Source: an uncultured Alphaproteobacteria bacterium
GTDB lineage: Bacteria > Pseudomonadota > Alphaproteobacteria > Micavibrionales > Micavibrionaceae
Length of the DNA stretch: 25,677 bases
NCBI GenBank assembly: GCA_946480475.1
Contig: CAMLJM010000029.1
Coordinates: forward strand, 1 to 25,677
Direction of reading: 5' to 3'
Notes under the pieces: model-generated
The model's input: only the letters and a program-made list of their open reading frames with translations
What the model was told of the DNA's origin: nothing
Database searches by the model: none
Made by a program: the position numbers and the translations under genes
In this document: piece after piece, positions 1 to 7,047 of the stretch
Numbering within the stretch: the stretch's first letter is position 1
Layout: every line of letters begins with the position of its first letter

Positions 1-1
1 T

Positions 2-88
2 GCATTTAAGCGCAAGTTCAACCCGGTACAATCCCTGAATTTGCAATCTTTCAGCGTATCTACGCAGGAAGCCGCGCAAGCCGCATAA
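2..88 (+). CDS. C-terminal end of an unidentified protein (partial)
   Basis: An open frame runs from the left edge to a TAA at 86-88 and gives the last 28 residues of a protein, ending in STQEAAQAA. The tail is rich in Ser, Gln and Ala and probably disordered. No family can be recognised from so little. It lies on the same strand as the small gene at 142, only 53 bases away, so the two may share a transcript. The frame is the only one of the three forward frames with no early stop, but a chance open frame of this length cannot be excluded. Confidence 0.4.
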   Translation, partial: AFKRKFNPVQSLNLQSFSVSTQEAAQAA

Positions 89-114
89 TTCACTTTCTTT
101 TTACCATGTTTGCG

Positions 115-137
115 ATAACCTGAGGGACAGAGGTTAT
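115..137. repeat. 7-bp inverted repeat over the ribosome binding site of the next gene
   Basis: ATAACCT (115-121) and AGGTTAT (131-137) are perfect inverted arms around a 9-base loop. The likely Shine-Dalgarno bases (AGAGG, 129-133) fall in the loop and right arm, four bases before the ATG at 142. It could be an mRNA hairpin that limits initiation, or an operator. Confidence 0.4.
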
Positions 138-141
138 ATCC

Positions 142-516
142 ATGCCCACAGAACTCGACGGCGTTTATCAGGTTTCATCAGCCAGCAATTACGAAGGCCC
201 ACTGGTCAAGCGTAGCGACGGCACTACAGAAATGCGTAGCGGCCAGACCAGCCGTCGCGATGGTAACAATGTCCTGTGGACCAGCACCTTCAAAGTACTG
301 AGTGAAACCGAAGTGGAAATGGTGGCTGTGGCCGACCCACGCGAAGCCCGTGGTGATTTTGCCCTGCTGCGTCCGGATGGTTCGCCATCACGCGAAGTAA
401 CAACCTATACGTCTGTATTACGCCTCGCACGCAAGGGCGACAGGCTACAATTATCCGGGCAAATCGAATACGGGAACGAGATCATTATCCTGACAATGCG
501 TAAGGTTAGTGATTAA
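142..516 (+). CDS. Conserved-looking small soluble protein of unknown function
   Basis: This is a 124-residue protein with no signal peptide, membrane segment or cysteine. The ATG at 142 is preceded by AGAGG eight bases upstream, which supports this start. The composition is polar, with alternating hydrophobic residues in the second half (VLRLAR, LQLSGQIEY, EIIILTMRKV), suggesting a small beta-rich cytoplasmic fold such as a barrel or lipocalin-like sheet. I do not recognise the family. It ends 12 bases before the convergent arginase stop and shows no intrinsic terminator between them. Function is unknown; the gene call is supported by the start context and the absence of a better frame on either strand. 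Confidence 0.7.
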   Translation: MPTELDGVYQVSSASNYEGPLVKRSDGTTEMRSGQTSRRDGNNVLWTSTFKVLSETEVEMVAVADPREARGDFALLRPDGSPSREVTTYTSVLRLARKGDRLQLSGQIEYGNEIIILTMRKVSD

Positions 517-528
517 TAAGGTCAGTGA

Positions 529-1446
529 TTAGGCTAGCAGCGCCGATAATATCTTTTTCGTCAGTGTCGCGGTCTTACCTTGCTTATCCAGTTTCGGATT
601 ATATTCAGTAATCTCGATCACATCGAAATCCGCACGCTTGCCAGCCGTTTTTAGAACCGCCAGCAATTCCTTCTCATCAAGACCACCTGGCACAGCTGTC
701 CCCACACCCGGCGCGAATACAGGATCAATCGCATCCAGATCCAGTGACAGGAATTTGGCCTTCGCGCCCTTGGAAATGTGCAGAATGGAATCCGTCATCG
801 CCTTCTTGAGGCCGAACTGATCAAGATCACCATTGGTGTAAGTTTTTATCTTGTGCTTGGCGATCTGGAGAATTTCAGGCTCATCAATGGACCGCAACCC
901 GACATAGGCGATTTGCTTGGCAGAGATCGCCGCACGAGGCCCTGCCATATGAGAGAAGCGTTCATCACTTTCACCCAACAGAGCCGCAACGGAAATTGCA
1001 TGAAATGTCTTACGGCGTGAGGATTTTAGCGTGTGAATGTCAGGATGGGCATCAACCCACAGCAATCCTGTTTTACCCTGTGATTTCTTGGCACGCGCAA
1101 GCCCCGCCACAGAACCAATCGCCATGGAGTGGTCACCGCCGATTGTAACAACGCGATATCCGGCCTTCACCGCTTCTTCCACATCATCGCAAAGCTGAGT
1201 CAGATGAAAATACACAACATCTTCGCGGGCTTTCGTGCCTGCTGCGGGGCGTGATTTATGGCCCAACGCTTTGTAATCGAATTCAGCGAGATCAGGGTCG
1301 CGCCACCAGTCGACATCAAGTCCTTGCTTGCGCAGGGACTGCACCAGACCGGCTTTCTTTAAAGCACGCGCTCCATTTTCGGACCCGCCGGAAAAGGCAC
1401 CGCAACCACACAGATAAGGAATAAGACGAATCGGTTTTTTACTCAT
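529..1446 (-). CDS. rocF: Arginase (arginase/agmatinase/formiminoglutamase superfamily)
   Basis: The protein is predicted to hydrolyse L-arginine to ornithine and urea in the cytoplasm with a binuclear manganese centre. All metal-ligand motifs of the ureohydrolase fold are visible in the 305-residue protein: GGDHS (103-107, His106), DAHPDIH (132-138, Asp132, His134, Asp136) and SLDLDAIDP (234-242, Asp236, Asp238). The length matches arginases of about 300 residues. I prefer the ATG at 1446, which has GAGG just upstream; an in-frame TTG at 1482 would add 12 residues that look non-native. It is the last gene of a run with gmd, fcl and the manC-like gene, 42 bases after the latter, so it may be cotranscribed although its pathway is unrelated. 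Agmatinase or formimidoylglutamase activity is the alternative; the family call is firm and the substrate less so. Confidence 0.88.
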   Translation of the reverse strand: MSKKPIRLIPYLCGCGAFSGGSENGARALKKAGLVQSLRKQGLDVDWWRDPDLAEFDYKALGHKSRPAAGTKAREDVVYFHLTQLCDDVEEAVKAGYRVVTIGGDHSMAIGSVAGLARAKKSQGKTGLLWVDAHPDIHTLKSSRRKTFHAISVAALLGESDERFSHMAGPRAAISAKQIAYVGLRSIDEPEILQIAKHKIKTYTNGDLDQFGLKKAMTDSILHISKGAKAKFLSLDLDAIDPVFAPGVGTAVPGGLDEKELLAVLKTAGKRADFDVIEITEYNPKLDKQGKTATLTKKILSALLA

Positions 1447-1488
1447 GACCTCAGGATAGGTGAGTGTGCAGCGCGAGAGCAAGCCCCC

Positions 1489-2313
1489 TTATACACCTAT
1501 CAGATGCGCTATCATGGCGGGCCAGGTCCCCAGATCACGCCAGCACAAATCAACAGGAACCAGGGTAATGGCCTTTGCCTTCTCCATCACGACGCGGTCT
1601 ACAGCCACAGCCGGGCAATTCGTGAAATAGCGCGGCTCAAGGTATGTAAATGCCCCTTCATGCCGGGCATAGGTGACAGCATTTTGTGCAGCCTGCCAGA
1701 GGTCAGGCGATAATTCCTTGAACAAAGCCTGCATCGTACCTACCCGCGCCATCCAGATGCCGCTATTCCAGTATGCACCCTGCGTTATCAATTTCCTGGC
1801 TGCGGATGAATCCGGTTTTTCAATAAACTGCGCGCTGTCACCTTGCGGCAATATGTAACCAAAGCGTCGCGATGCCTGGCGGGGCTTGATGCCAAAGGAC
1901 AGAATACGTCCCTGTCCTACATTCTGATGCTTGCGTACTTCATTCATCAGGACGTCTGGCCGATCAATCGCATGGTCAGAAGGCATCACAAGCATAAGCG
2001 TATCCGGCCCCTTTTCAGCCAGCAGATACGCTGCTGCTGCGGCAATCGCGGGGCCAGTATTCTTCATGAAAGGCTCTACCAGAAAATGAGCCTTGGACGC
2101 GATAACCAATCCTTGCGCACGCGCGAGGTTTTCATGATCCCGATGGCACAGTATAAGCGGTTTATATCCTTTAACCCTTTCCAGTGTTGATTGCAAAAGG
2201 CTGCTGCCCCGGATTTTCAGGAAAGGCTTGGGGCAAGTGGGGCGCGACCACGGTTTCAGACGATAACCGGGGCCACCAGCAAGAATGACAGGCGTAATAT
2301 TTTCAGGCAGCAC
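1489..2313 (-). CDS. manC: Mannose-1-phosphate guanylyltransferase-like nucleotidyltransferase, short form
   Basis: It probably joins GTP and mannose-1-phosphate to give GDP-mannose, the substrate of the Gmd encoded just upstream. The N-terminal nucleotide loop is VILAGGPGYRL with PKPFL downstream, followed by EPFMKNTGPAIAAAA, MPSDH, FIEKP and NSGIW, all in the order seen in GDP-mannose pyrophosphorylases. At 274 residues it contains only the nucleotidyltransferase domain and lacks the C-terminal phosphomannose isomerase (cupin) half of bifunctional ManC/AlgA enzymes. The loop reads GGPGYR where GGSGTR is usual, so substrate or metal handling may differ. The start is a GTG four bases after the fcl stop with no clear Shine-Dalgarno, suggesting translational coupling. 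Another sugar-1-phosphate specificity remains possible. Confidence 0.82.
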   Translation of the reverse strand: MLPENITPVILAGGPGYRLKPWSRPTCPKPFLKIRGSSLLQSTLERVKGYKPLILCHRDHENLARAQGLVIASKAHFLVEPFMKNTGPAIAAAAAYLLAEKGPDTLMLVMPSDHAIDRPDVLMNEVRKHQNVGQGRILSFGIKPRQASRRFGYILPQGDSAQFIEKPDSSAARKLITQGAYWNSGIWMARVGTMQALFKELSPDLWQAAQNAVTYARHEGAFTYLEPRYFTNCPAVAVDRVVMEKAKAITLVPVDLCWRDLGTWPAMIAHLIGV

Positions 2314-2316
2314 GGG

Positions 2317-3246
2317 TTACAATTTTTCGTTACGGCAAAACCAGTCGTAAGTTTCCTGCAAACCAGTCTTCAGGTCAATACGGGGCTGCCAGCCCAAAGC
2401 CTGTACACGCTGACTGTCGAGAATTTTGCGTGGTGTACCGTCAGGATGCGCTGGGTTAAAAACAATTTGCCCCTGATATCCTGTCACGGCAGCCATGATA
2501 TGGGCGAGATCACGAATGCTGACTTCGTCGCCGCTGCCGATATTGAGCGGCAGGCTATCGTTATATTCCGTCAGCATCAGGATCAGCGCGCGCGCCAGAT
2601 CATCCACATGCAAAAACTCGCGCAAAGGCGAACCCGTACCCCAAAGCTCAAGCTGCGCACGTTTTTCCTGCCGTGCCTGGTGCATTTTCAGCATCAAGGC
2701 CGGAATGACATGGGATCGCATAGCATCAAAGCGATCACCCGGCCCATAAAGATTGCAGGGCATAGCCGATATGAAAGATGCTCCGTATTGCTGGCGGTAA
2801 GACTGGCACATTTTGATGCCCGCGATCTTGGCAATCGCATAGGCTTCATTCGTGGGCTCCAGCGGACCTGTCAGTAAGGCTTCTTCCGTAATCGGCTGCG
2901 CGGCTTCACGCGGATATATGCAGGAAGAACCCAGGAACAAGAGCTTTTCAACGCCGGATTCATAGGCCGCATGAATGACATTGGCCTCTATCATCAGATT
3001 GTCGTAGAGAAAATCAGCCGGGCGCGCCTTGTTATCACCAATACCACCCACAGTAGCCGCCGCTAGGATGATGGCATCGGGTTTATGATGCTTGACCCAT
3101 AAACGCGTTGCCATCTGGTCACGTAAATCAAGCTCATCACGGTCAACAACCATCACCATGTCTGCAGGCAAAGCACGCACAAGCGCACTACCGACCAGGC
3201 CATTATGCCCCGCAACCCAGATACGCTTACCCGGCAGCATAAACAT
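2317..3246 (-). CDS. fcl: GDP-L-fucose synthase (GDP-4-keto-6-deoxymannose epimerase/reductase)
   Basis: It converts GDP-4-keto-6-deoxy-D-mannose to GDP-L-fucose with NADPH. This is a 309-residue extended short-chain dehydrogenase: nucleotide-binding GHNGLVG at 14-20, GSSCIYP at 106-112, and YAIAK with Tyr136 and Lys140. With Ser107 and Cys109 these fall at the same numbers as the catalytic residues of the E. coli enzyme. The motif [17 protein letters not shown] is characteristic of the family. The ATG at 3246 has AAGG eight bases upstream inside gmd, and the two genes overlap by 20 bases, which fits coupled translation. It forms the second half of the GDP-fucose pathway with gmd. I consider the identification near certain. 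Confidence 0.95.
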   Translation of the reverse strand: MFMLPGKRIWVAGHNGLVGSALVRALPADMVMVVDRDELDLRDQMATRLWVKHHKPDAIILAAATVGGIGDNKARPADFLYDNLMIEANVIHAAYESGVEKLLFLGSSCIYPREAAQPITEEALLTGPLEPTNEAYAIAKIAGIKMCQSYRQQYGASFISAMPCNLYGPGDRFDAMRSHVIPALMLKMHQARQEKRAQLELWGTGSPLREFLHVDDLARALILMLTEYNDSLPLNIGSGDEVSIRDLAHIMAAVTGYQGQIVFNPAHPDGTPRKILDSQRVQALGWQPRIDLKTGLQETYDWFCRNEKL

Positions 3247-4294
3247 CGCTTACGCCTTCATAAGCCACATCATTTGCGCAGATATCATCCAGATCGGCCT
3301 TGACCATTTCCTGAACCAAACCAGCAAAGCCGGTTTTAGGGAACCAGCCCAATTGAGCTTTGGCCTTGCTGGCATCACCACATAGGCAGCTAACCTCAGC
3401 CGGACGGAACAAGGTTTCATCAATCTCGATCAGGACACGGCCCGTACGACGGCATAAACCTTTTTCCTCTAAGCCCGATCCGTTCCATGCAACAGGCATA
3501 CCCATACAGGCAAACGCCGCTTCAACGAAATCGCGTACAGAACGTGTTTCCCCTGTAGCCAGGACGTAATCATCAGGCTTATCAGCCTGCAGCATCATCC
3601 ACATGCCTTCAACATAATCACGGGCATGCCCCCAGTCGCGGCGCGCCTCAAGATTACCAAGCTTCAGAATATCGGTACGGCCCGCTATCAGGTCAGCAAT
3701 GGCCTTGGTGATCTTACGCGTTACAAACTCTTCACCGCGCAAGGGGCTTTCATGATTAAACAGAATGCCATTGCTGGCATGCATACCGTAAGATTCGCGA
3801 TACGTACGCACCAGCCAATAAGCGTAGAGCTTGGACGCCGCATAAGGGCTGCAGGGCTGGAAAGGCGTTAGTTCATTTTGTGGCGCCGGGGCATTGCCAA
3901 ACATTTCAGAGCTGGAAGCCTGATAGAATCGTGCATTCAGATTTAATGCGCGTATGGCATCAAGTAAACGCAGTGTCCCCAAGCCATTGATATTTGCCGT
4001 GGCCTCTGGCAGGTCGAAGCTCACTCGCACATGACTGAGCGCAGCGAGATTATAAACTTCATCAGGCTTTATCTGCAACAGCAGGCGATAAAGACTGGCG
4101 TTATCAGTCATATCGCCGTAATGAAGATGAAACTGGCCAGGATATTCTTGCAGAAGCCTCTCAAGGCGCTGTGTATTGGGTGTGGCCTCATACAGGCGCA
4201 TGCCATGCACGCTGTATCCTTTACCCAGCAGGAAAGCCGCCAGATACGCACCATCCTGCCCTGTGATCCCTGTAATGAGGGCCGTTTTCGTCAT
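3227..4294 (-). CDS. gmd: GDP-mannose 4,6-dehydratase
   Basis: It oxidises and dehydrates GDP-D-mannose to GDP-4-keto-6-deoxymannose, the first committed step to GDP-L-fucose. The 355-residue protein has the NADP-binding GITGQDG at 9-15, [19 protein letters not shown] with its catalytic Glu, and YAASK as the Tyr-Lys pair, followed by [16 protein letters not shown], typical of the family. I use the ATG at 4294; an in-frame GTG at 4318 would add eight residues before the Rossmann strand. It is the first gene of the gmd-fcl-manC-arginase run. The upstream 88 bases are AT-rich and should hold the promoter, but I see no convincing -35/-10 pair. The product could alternatively feed GDP-rhamnose or perosamine synthesis, but the adjacent fcl points to fucose. 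Confidence 0.95.
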   Translation of the reverse strand: MTKTALITGITGQDGAYLAAFLLGKGYSVHGMRLYEATPNTQRLERLLQEYPGQFHLHYGDMTDNASLYRLLLQIKPDEVYNLAALSHVRVSFDLPEATANINGLGTLRLLDAIRALNLNARFYQASSSEMFGNAPAPQNELTPFQPCSPYAASKLYAYWLVRTYRESYGMHASNGILFNHESPLRGEEFVTRKITKAIADLIAGRTDILKLGNLEARRDWGHARDYVEGMWMMLQADKPDDYVLATGETRSVRDFVEAAFACMGMPVAWNGSGLEEKGLCRRTGRVLIEIDETLFRPAEVSCLCGDASKAKAQLGWFPKTGFAGLVQEMVKADLDDICANDVAYEGVSDVYAAG

Positions 4295-4382
4295 GATATT
4301 GCCTGTTGTTATATACACAGGTATGCAACATTAGGCTGTATTTTGCAAAGCTTAAAAAATTATATATTTTTCAGTGTGTTAG

Positions 4383-5321
4383 CTACTCCGCAGGGACCGG
4401 CACGATCACTTTTACGGATTCTTTAGGGGGATTCTTCCAGTCCCGCGCCGCCAGTCGTTTGAAGGGGTATACCAGTTGCTGTAGGAAACCGGGCGGCATG
4501 TATTCCTTAATTCCGATATTTTCGGGCGGACGGCGATCTTCATCAAAATAAGTACCGAACAGCAAATCCCACAGCACAATATTTTCACCAAAGTTCATAT
4601 CGCCCTCACGCAGGTCGCGGCTATGGTGCCAGCGATGAAGTTCCGGTGTATTGAAGATGTAGGATAGCCATCCGAAACGCATTTCAACATTGCAGTGGGT
4701 CAGCATACCGATAAACGCCGTAATCGCCGCCACCCAATGAAACACCTCCATCGGCGCACCCAGCGCCAGGAGAATGCCCATCGCCATGACAATACTTTTC
4801 AAGCTGTCAAAAAAGTGAAAGCGACCCGTATTCAAAATCCAAAGCTTGGTCACACTGTGATGAATAGCGTGGAAGTGCCACATCGGGCGCCATTTGTGCG
4901 CAATCCGATGTCCCCAATAAAGGCCGAATTCAGCCGCCGTCACGCCCAGAATGATCTGCACGGCCATAGGCCAATCCCGCGGCCAGATGCCATGCCCCGG
5001 TTCAGAGACAGGCGTCATATATTGAGAGATACCCAGCGCAGCACTGAATACAAATAATGTTTGCACCGTCCCTTTGCTGGTCAGTGTATGCAACAGGCCC
5101 GCCATGGTTTGACCGTCATCGTTATTCCAGCTTTTCTCGTGCGGCATTTTACATTCCAGCACATAAAGGCTTAAACCCAGGAACAGGTACGCCAGATTGA
5201 AACCCAGCACGGGCATATCATGGGCAAAACCAATGGCCGTGATCACCATGGCACCGGTGAAAATCACAGGCCAGGCAAGCCAAGACGTTATATAACGGAT
5301 GCGTTCGGCGGACGCTTTCAT
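4383..5321 (-). CDS. Fatty acid hydroxylase / sterol desaturase superfamily membrane protein
   Basis: This is a 312-residue integral membrane di-iron oxygenase. The histidine clusters that bind the iron pair are present: HRIAH (138-142), HFHAIHH (149-155) and HRWHH (229-233), with a further His near 209. Hydrophobic stretches near 13-33, 40-55, 85-100, 118-136 and 175-207 fit four or more membrane segments. Bacterial members hydroxylate or desaturate lipids, carotenoids or hopanoid/sterol-like substrates; the substrate here cannot be read from sequence. The ATG at 5321 has only a weak upstream purine run. It lies 88 bases before gmd on the same strand and diverges from the DUF3147-like gene. 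The C-terminal 60 residues are polar and probably cytoplasmic. Confidence 0.88.
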   Translation of the reverse strand: MKASAERIRYITSWLAWPVIFTGAMVITAIGFAHDMPVLGFNLAYLFLGLSLYVLECKMPHEKSWNNDDGQTMAGLLHTLTSKGTVQTLFVFSAALGISQYMTPVSEPGHGIWPRDWPMAVQIILGVTAAEFGLYWGHRIAHKWRPMWHFHAIHHSVTKLWILNTGRFHFFDSLKSIVMAMGILLALGAPMEVFHWVAAITAFIGMLTHCNVEMRFGWLSYIFNTPELHRWHHSRDLREGDMNFGENIVLWDLLFGTYFDEDRRPPENIGIKEYMPPGFLQQLVYPFKRLAARDWKNPPKESVKVIVPVPAE

Positions 5322-5389
5322 TATGCTGAGACCCTGTATAAATTAACGCTGATCAAACCGTATAACATATCTGCCCGGGAGAGCCAAAT

Positions 5390-5725
5390 ATGCTGTTTGC
5401 CTTCAAAATGCTGGTGTCTGCCAGCGTCATTGCCTTTACTTCCTGGCTGTCGGGAAAACGCCCGGAACTGGCAGGTTTTATTGTCGCCCTGCCTCTGGTG
5501 ACGCTAATGGTGCTGCCCTTCTCTTTCATGGAATATCAAGATGCAGAAAAGACCGTAAAGTTCGCGCAGAGTATATTTATAGCGGTGCCTTTATCACTGC
5601 TCTTCTTCGTGCCTTTCCTGTTCGCCAGCAAGCTGATGTGGAATTTCTGGGCGTTATATGGTGCAGGTTTGTTTCTCCTGACAGCTGGATATTTTGCCCA
5701 TAAATTCATCATGTCACATGCGTAA
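5390..5725 (+). CDS. Small integral membrane protein, DUF3147-like
   Basis: The 111-residue protein is almost entirely hydrophobic, with four likely membrane helices (about 3-20, 27-45, 60-80 and 86-106). The segment GKRPELAGFIVALPLVTLMVL resembles the conserved AGF-x-ALPL stretch I associate with DUF3147, a family of small inner-membrane proteins of unknown role. GGGAGAG-like purines (5378-5383) seven bases before the ATG support the start. It is divergently arranged with the desaturase, sharing a 68-base intergenic region. No partner or substrate can be inferred. The membrane topology is clear; the family match is from memory and moderate. Confidence 0.75.
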   Translation: MLFAFKMLVSASVIAFTSWLSGKRPELAGFIVALPLVTLMVLPFSFMEYQDAEKTVKFAQSIFIAVPLSLLFFVPFLFASKLMWNFWALYGAGLFLLTAGYFAHKFIMSHA

Positions 5726-5804
5726 ATTATGAAAACAAGGGTGGCGGTTTATTTTCAATCGCTACATCTATAGCATGGCCGGAGAAATTTACGCAGGAGC
5801 CCTC

Positions 5805-6194
5805 ATGAATATAGCCTCTGTTCTGGCCAGCATTACCAATCGCCGTGAGATTGATGAAGACGCTTCGGTCATGGATGCGATTGATATCATGAACATGACA
5901 AGGTCAACCTGCCTGCTGGTGACAAATCGCGATGGCCAAGGCATAGGCATTCTGTCCGAGCACGATATTGTGAAGGCCTTTGCTGCCGAAGGCGACAACG
6001 CCAAAACATCGTATATCAGCGATTACATGACCACCAAGGTCATCGCCGTGAAGGAAACTGACACTGTTGAAGCCGTAATTGATTTAATGACAGACCGTAA
6101 TATCCGTCACATTCCGGTAGTAAAGGATAACGGCGATATTGCCGGGTTCCTGTCAATCATGGAATTGCTGGCAGCGCGGAAGAAAGCGGCATAA
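5805..6194 (+). CDS. CBS-domain-pair protein
   Basis: This is a 129-residue cytoplasmic protein made of two CBS motifs, roughly residues 12-62 (VMDAIDIMN, LLVTNRDGQGIGILSEHDIV) and 70-125 (YMTTKVIAVKETDTVEAVIDLM, IRHIPVVKDNGDIAGFLSIMEL). Such Bateman modules bind adenine nucleotides and act as energy or redox sensors for partner proteins, which cannot be identified here. The ATG at 5805 is chosen because a perfect AGGAG sits at 5795-5799, five bases upstream; an in-frame ATG at 5775 lacks such a site. It stands alone on the plus strand and converges with the broken LprI-like gene 25 bases downstream. Confidence 0.9.
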   Translation: MNIASVLASITNRREIDEDASVMDAIDIMNMTRSTCLLVTNRDGQGIGILSEHDIVKAFAAEGDNAKTSYISDYMTTKVIAVKETDTVEAVIDLMTDRNIRHIPVVKDNGDIAGFLSIMELLAARKKAA

Positions 6195-6219
6195 GCGACC
6201 TATAATAACCTTACGGCCA

Positions 6220-6599
6220 CTAGTATTTCTTTAATTCGTCCAGTCGCGCATTAATCAGACGCATTTCACATCCAACCTTAGCATGACCCGCCATACTGCC
6301 TGTCGTCAAAAGAGCACGCTGTCGTTCACATTCCGCTTCTTTATAGGCTTTAAAGGTAGAGATACTTTTTAACGTGTGCTCTTGAATTACACTGTGTTCG
6401 TATAGGGAATCATCTTCACGGGCATTTGCAAGAGCTGCCTCATAAGCCGCTGCTAATGCAGACCTAATTGCTGCAGATTATTTACCATGCAGTTGAGAAG
6501 TTCGACATTACTCAGGTCTTTTGGACATGAAAGATTATTTGCCGCAACGCTATTAGAGCTAAAAAATAAAGCAAAATTAAATATAAGGATACGATTCAT
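6220..6599 (-). pseudogene. Frameshifted secreted LprI/DUF1311-like protein
   Basis: The ATG at 6599, with a G-rich Shine-Dalgarno (TTGGGGGC) upstream, opens a secreted protein with signal peptide MNRILIFNFALFFSSNSVAA and then SCPKDLSNVELLNCMVNNLQ before a premature TAG at 6453-6455. A second minus-strand frame is open from 6477 to a TAG at 6220-6222 without its own early start and encodes IRSALAAAYEAALANARED, then AYKEAECERQR, GSMAGHAKVGCEMRL and INARLDELKKY. Joined by one added base between 6456 and 6477, the two give about 126 residues with four cysteines in the pattern I recall for the LprI/DUF1311 family (paired Cys, L..AY, YK.AEC, GS...C...R...L). That family includes periplasmic or lipoprotein lysozyme-inhibitor-like proteins. 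It is either a genuine pseudogene or a one-base sequencing or assembly error. Confidence 0.75.
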
Positions 6600-6615
6600 G
6601 TAAGCCCCCAAGAAA

Positions 6616-6637
6616 AAGGCGGGAAGTTTCCCGCCTT
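6616..6637 (-). terminator. Intrinsic terminator, possibly bidirectional
   Basis: AAGGCGGGA (6616-6624) pairs with TCCCGCCTT (6629-6637) around a four-base loop. On the minus strand it follows the stop at 6646 and is followed by a T tract (complement of 6613-6617), ending transcription of the small membrane protein before the LprI-like gene. Confidence 0.8.
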
Positions 6638-6645
6638 CTTTATTC

Positions 6646-6981
6646 CTAGAAATCAAACGTGCATGAGAGCGCACTTAATGCAATCAGCACCGTCATGACC
6701 TTGGCGATCACAGCCCAATGTTTAGGGCCTGCATATTTATCAGCCGCCAGCCAGGTTGGTTTCACCATGAAAGCCGCCCAGCAGAATGCCGCCAGAAAGA
6801 AAATGAACCCGACAAATCCAAAGATCATGCCGAGGATTTGTGCACCGGCAACGATGCCGAAATTATAAATCCAGAATACTTCAAAGAGCGGCATTTCACC
6901 TGCCCACAAAGCTTTCACTTTGGTTTCAGCCAGAGCTTTCAGTTTCTGAACATCGAAACTCGGTTGGCTTTCTTCAGTCAT
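6646..6981 (-). CDS. Small membrane protein of unknown function
   Basis: This is a 111-residue protein with a polar N-terminal helix (about 1-28, Lys and Glu rich), then hydrophobic segments near 35-53, 54-74 and 88-106. It has no signal peptide and no catalytic motif. GAGGAG lies seven bases before the ATG at 6981, a strong ribosome binding site, and a clear terminator follows the stop. It is downstream of asnB on the same strand with a 66-base gap, so it may be read from the asnB transcript or its own promoter. I do not recognise the family; it is probably an inner-membrane protein. Confidence 0.75.
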   Translation of the reverse strand: MTEESQPSFDVQKLKALAETKVKALWAGEMPLFEVFWIYNFGIVAGAQILGMIFGFVGFIFFLAAFCWAAFMVKPTWLAADKYAGPKHWAVIAKVMTVLIALSALSCTFDF

Positions 6982-7047
6982 AATAATCTCCTCTATATAA
7001 GACCCGCTAAAGTGTACCTGTTTTTTCAGACATCGCCAGACGCATTA

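Noticed and set aside
4345..4372. AT-rich inverted repeat (AAAAAT/ATTTTT) between the desaturase and gmd considered as a terminator.
   Set aside because: The stem contains no G-C pairs in its core and would be too unstable; it more likely reflects an AT-rich promoter region.
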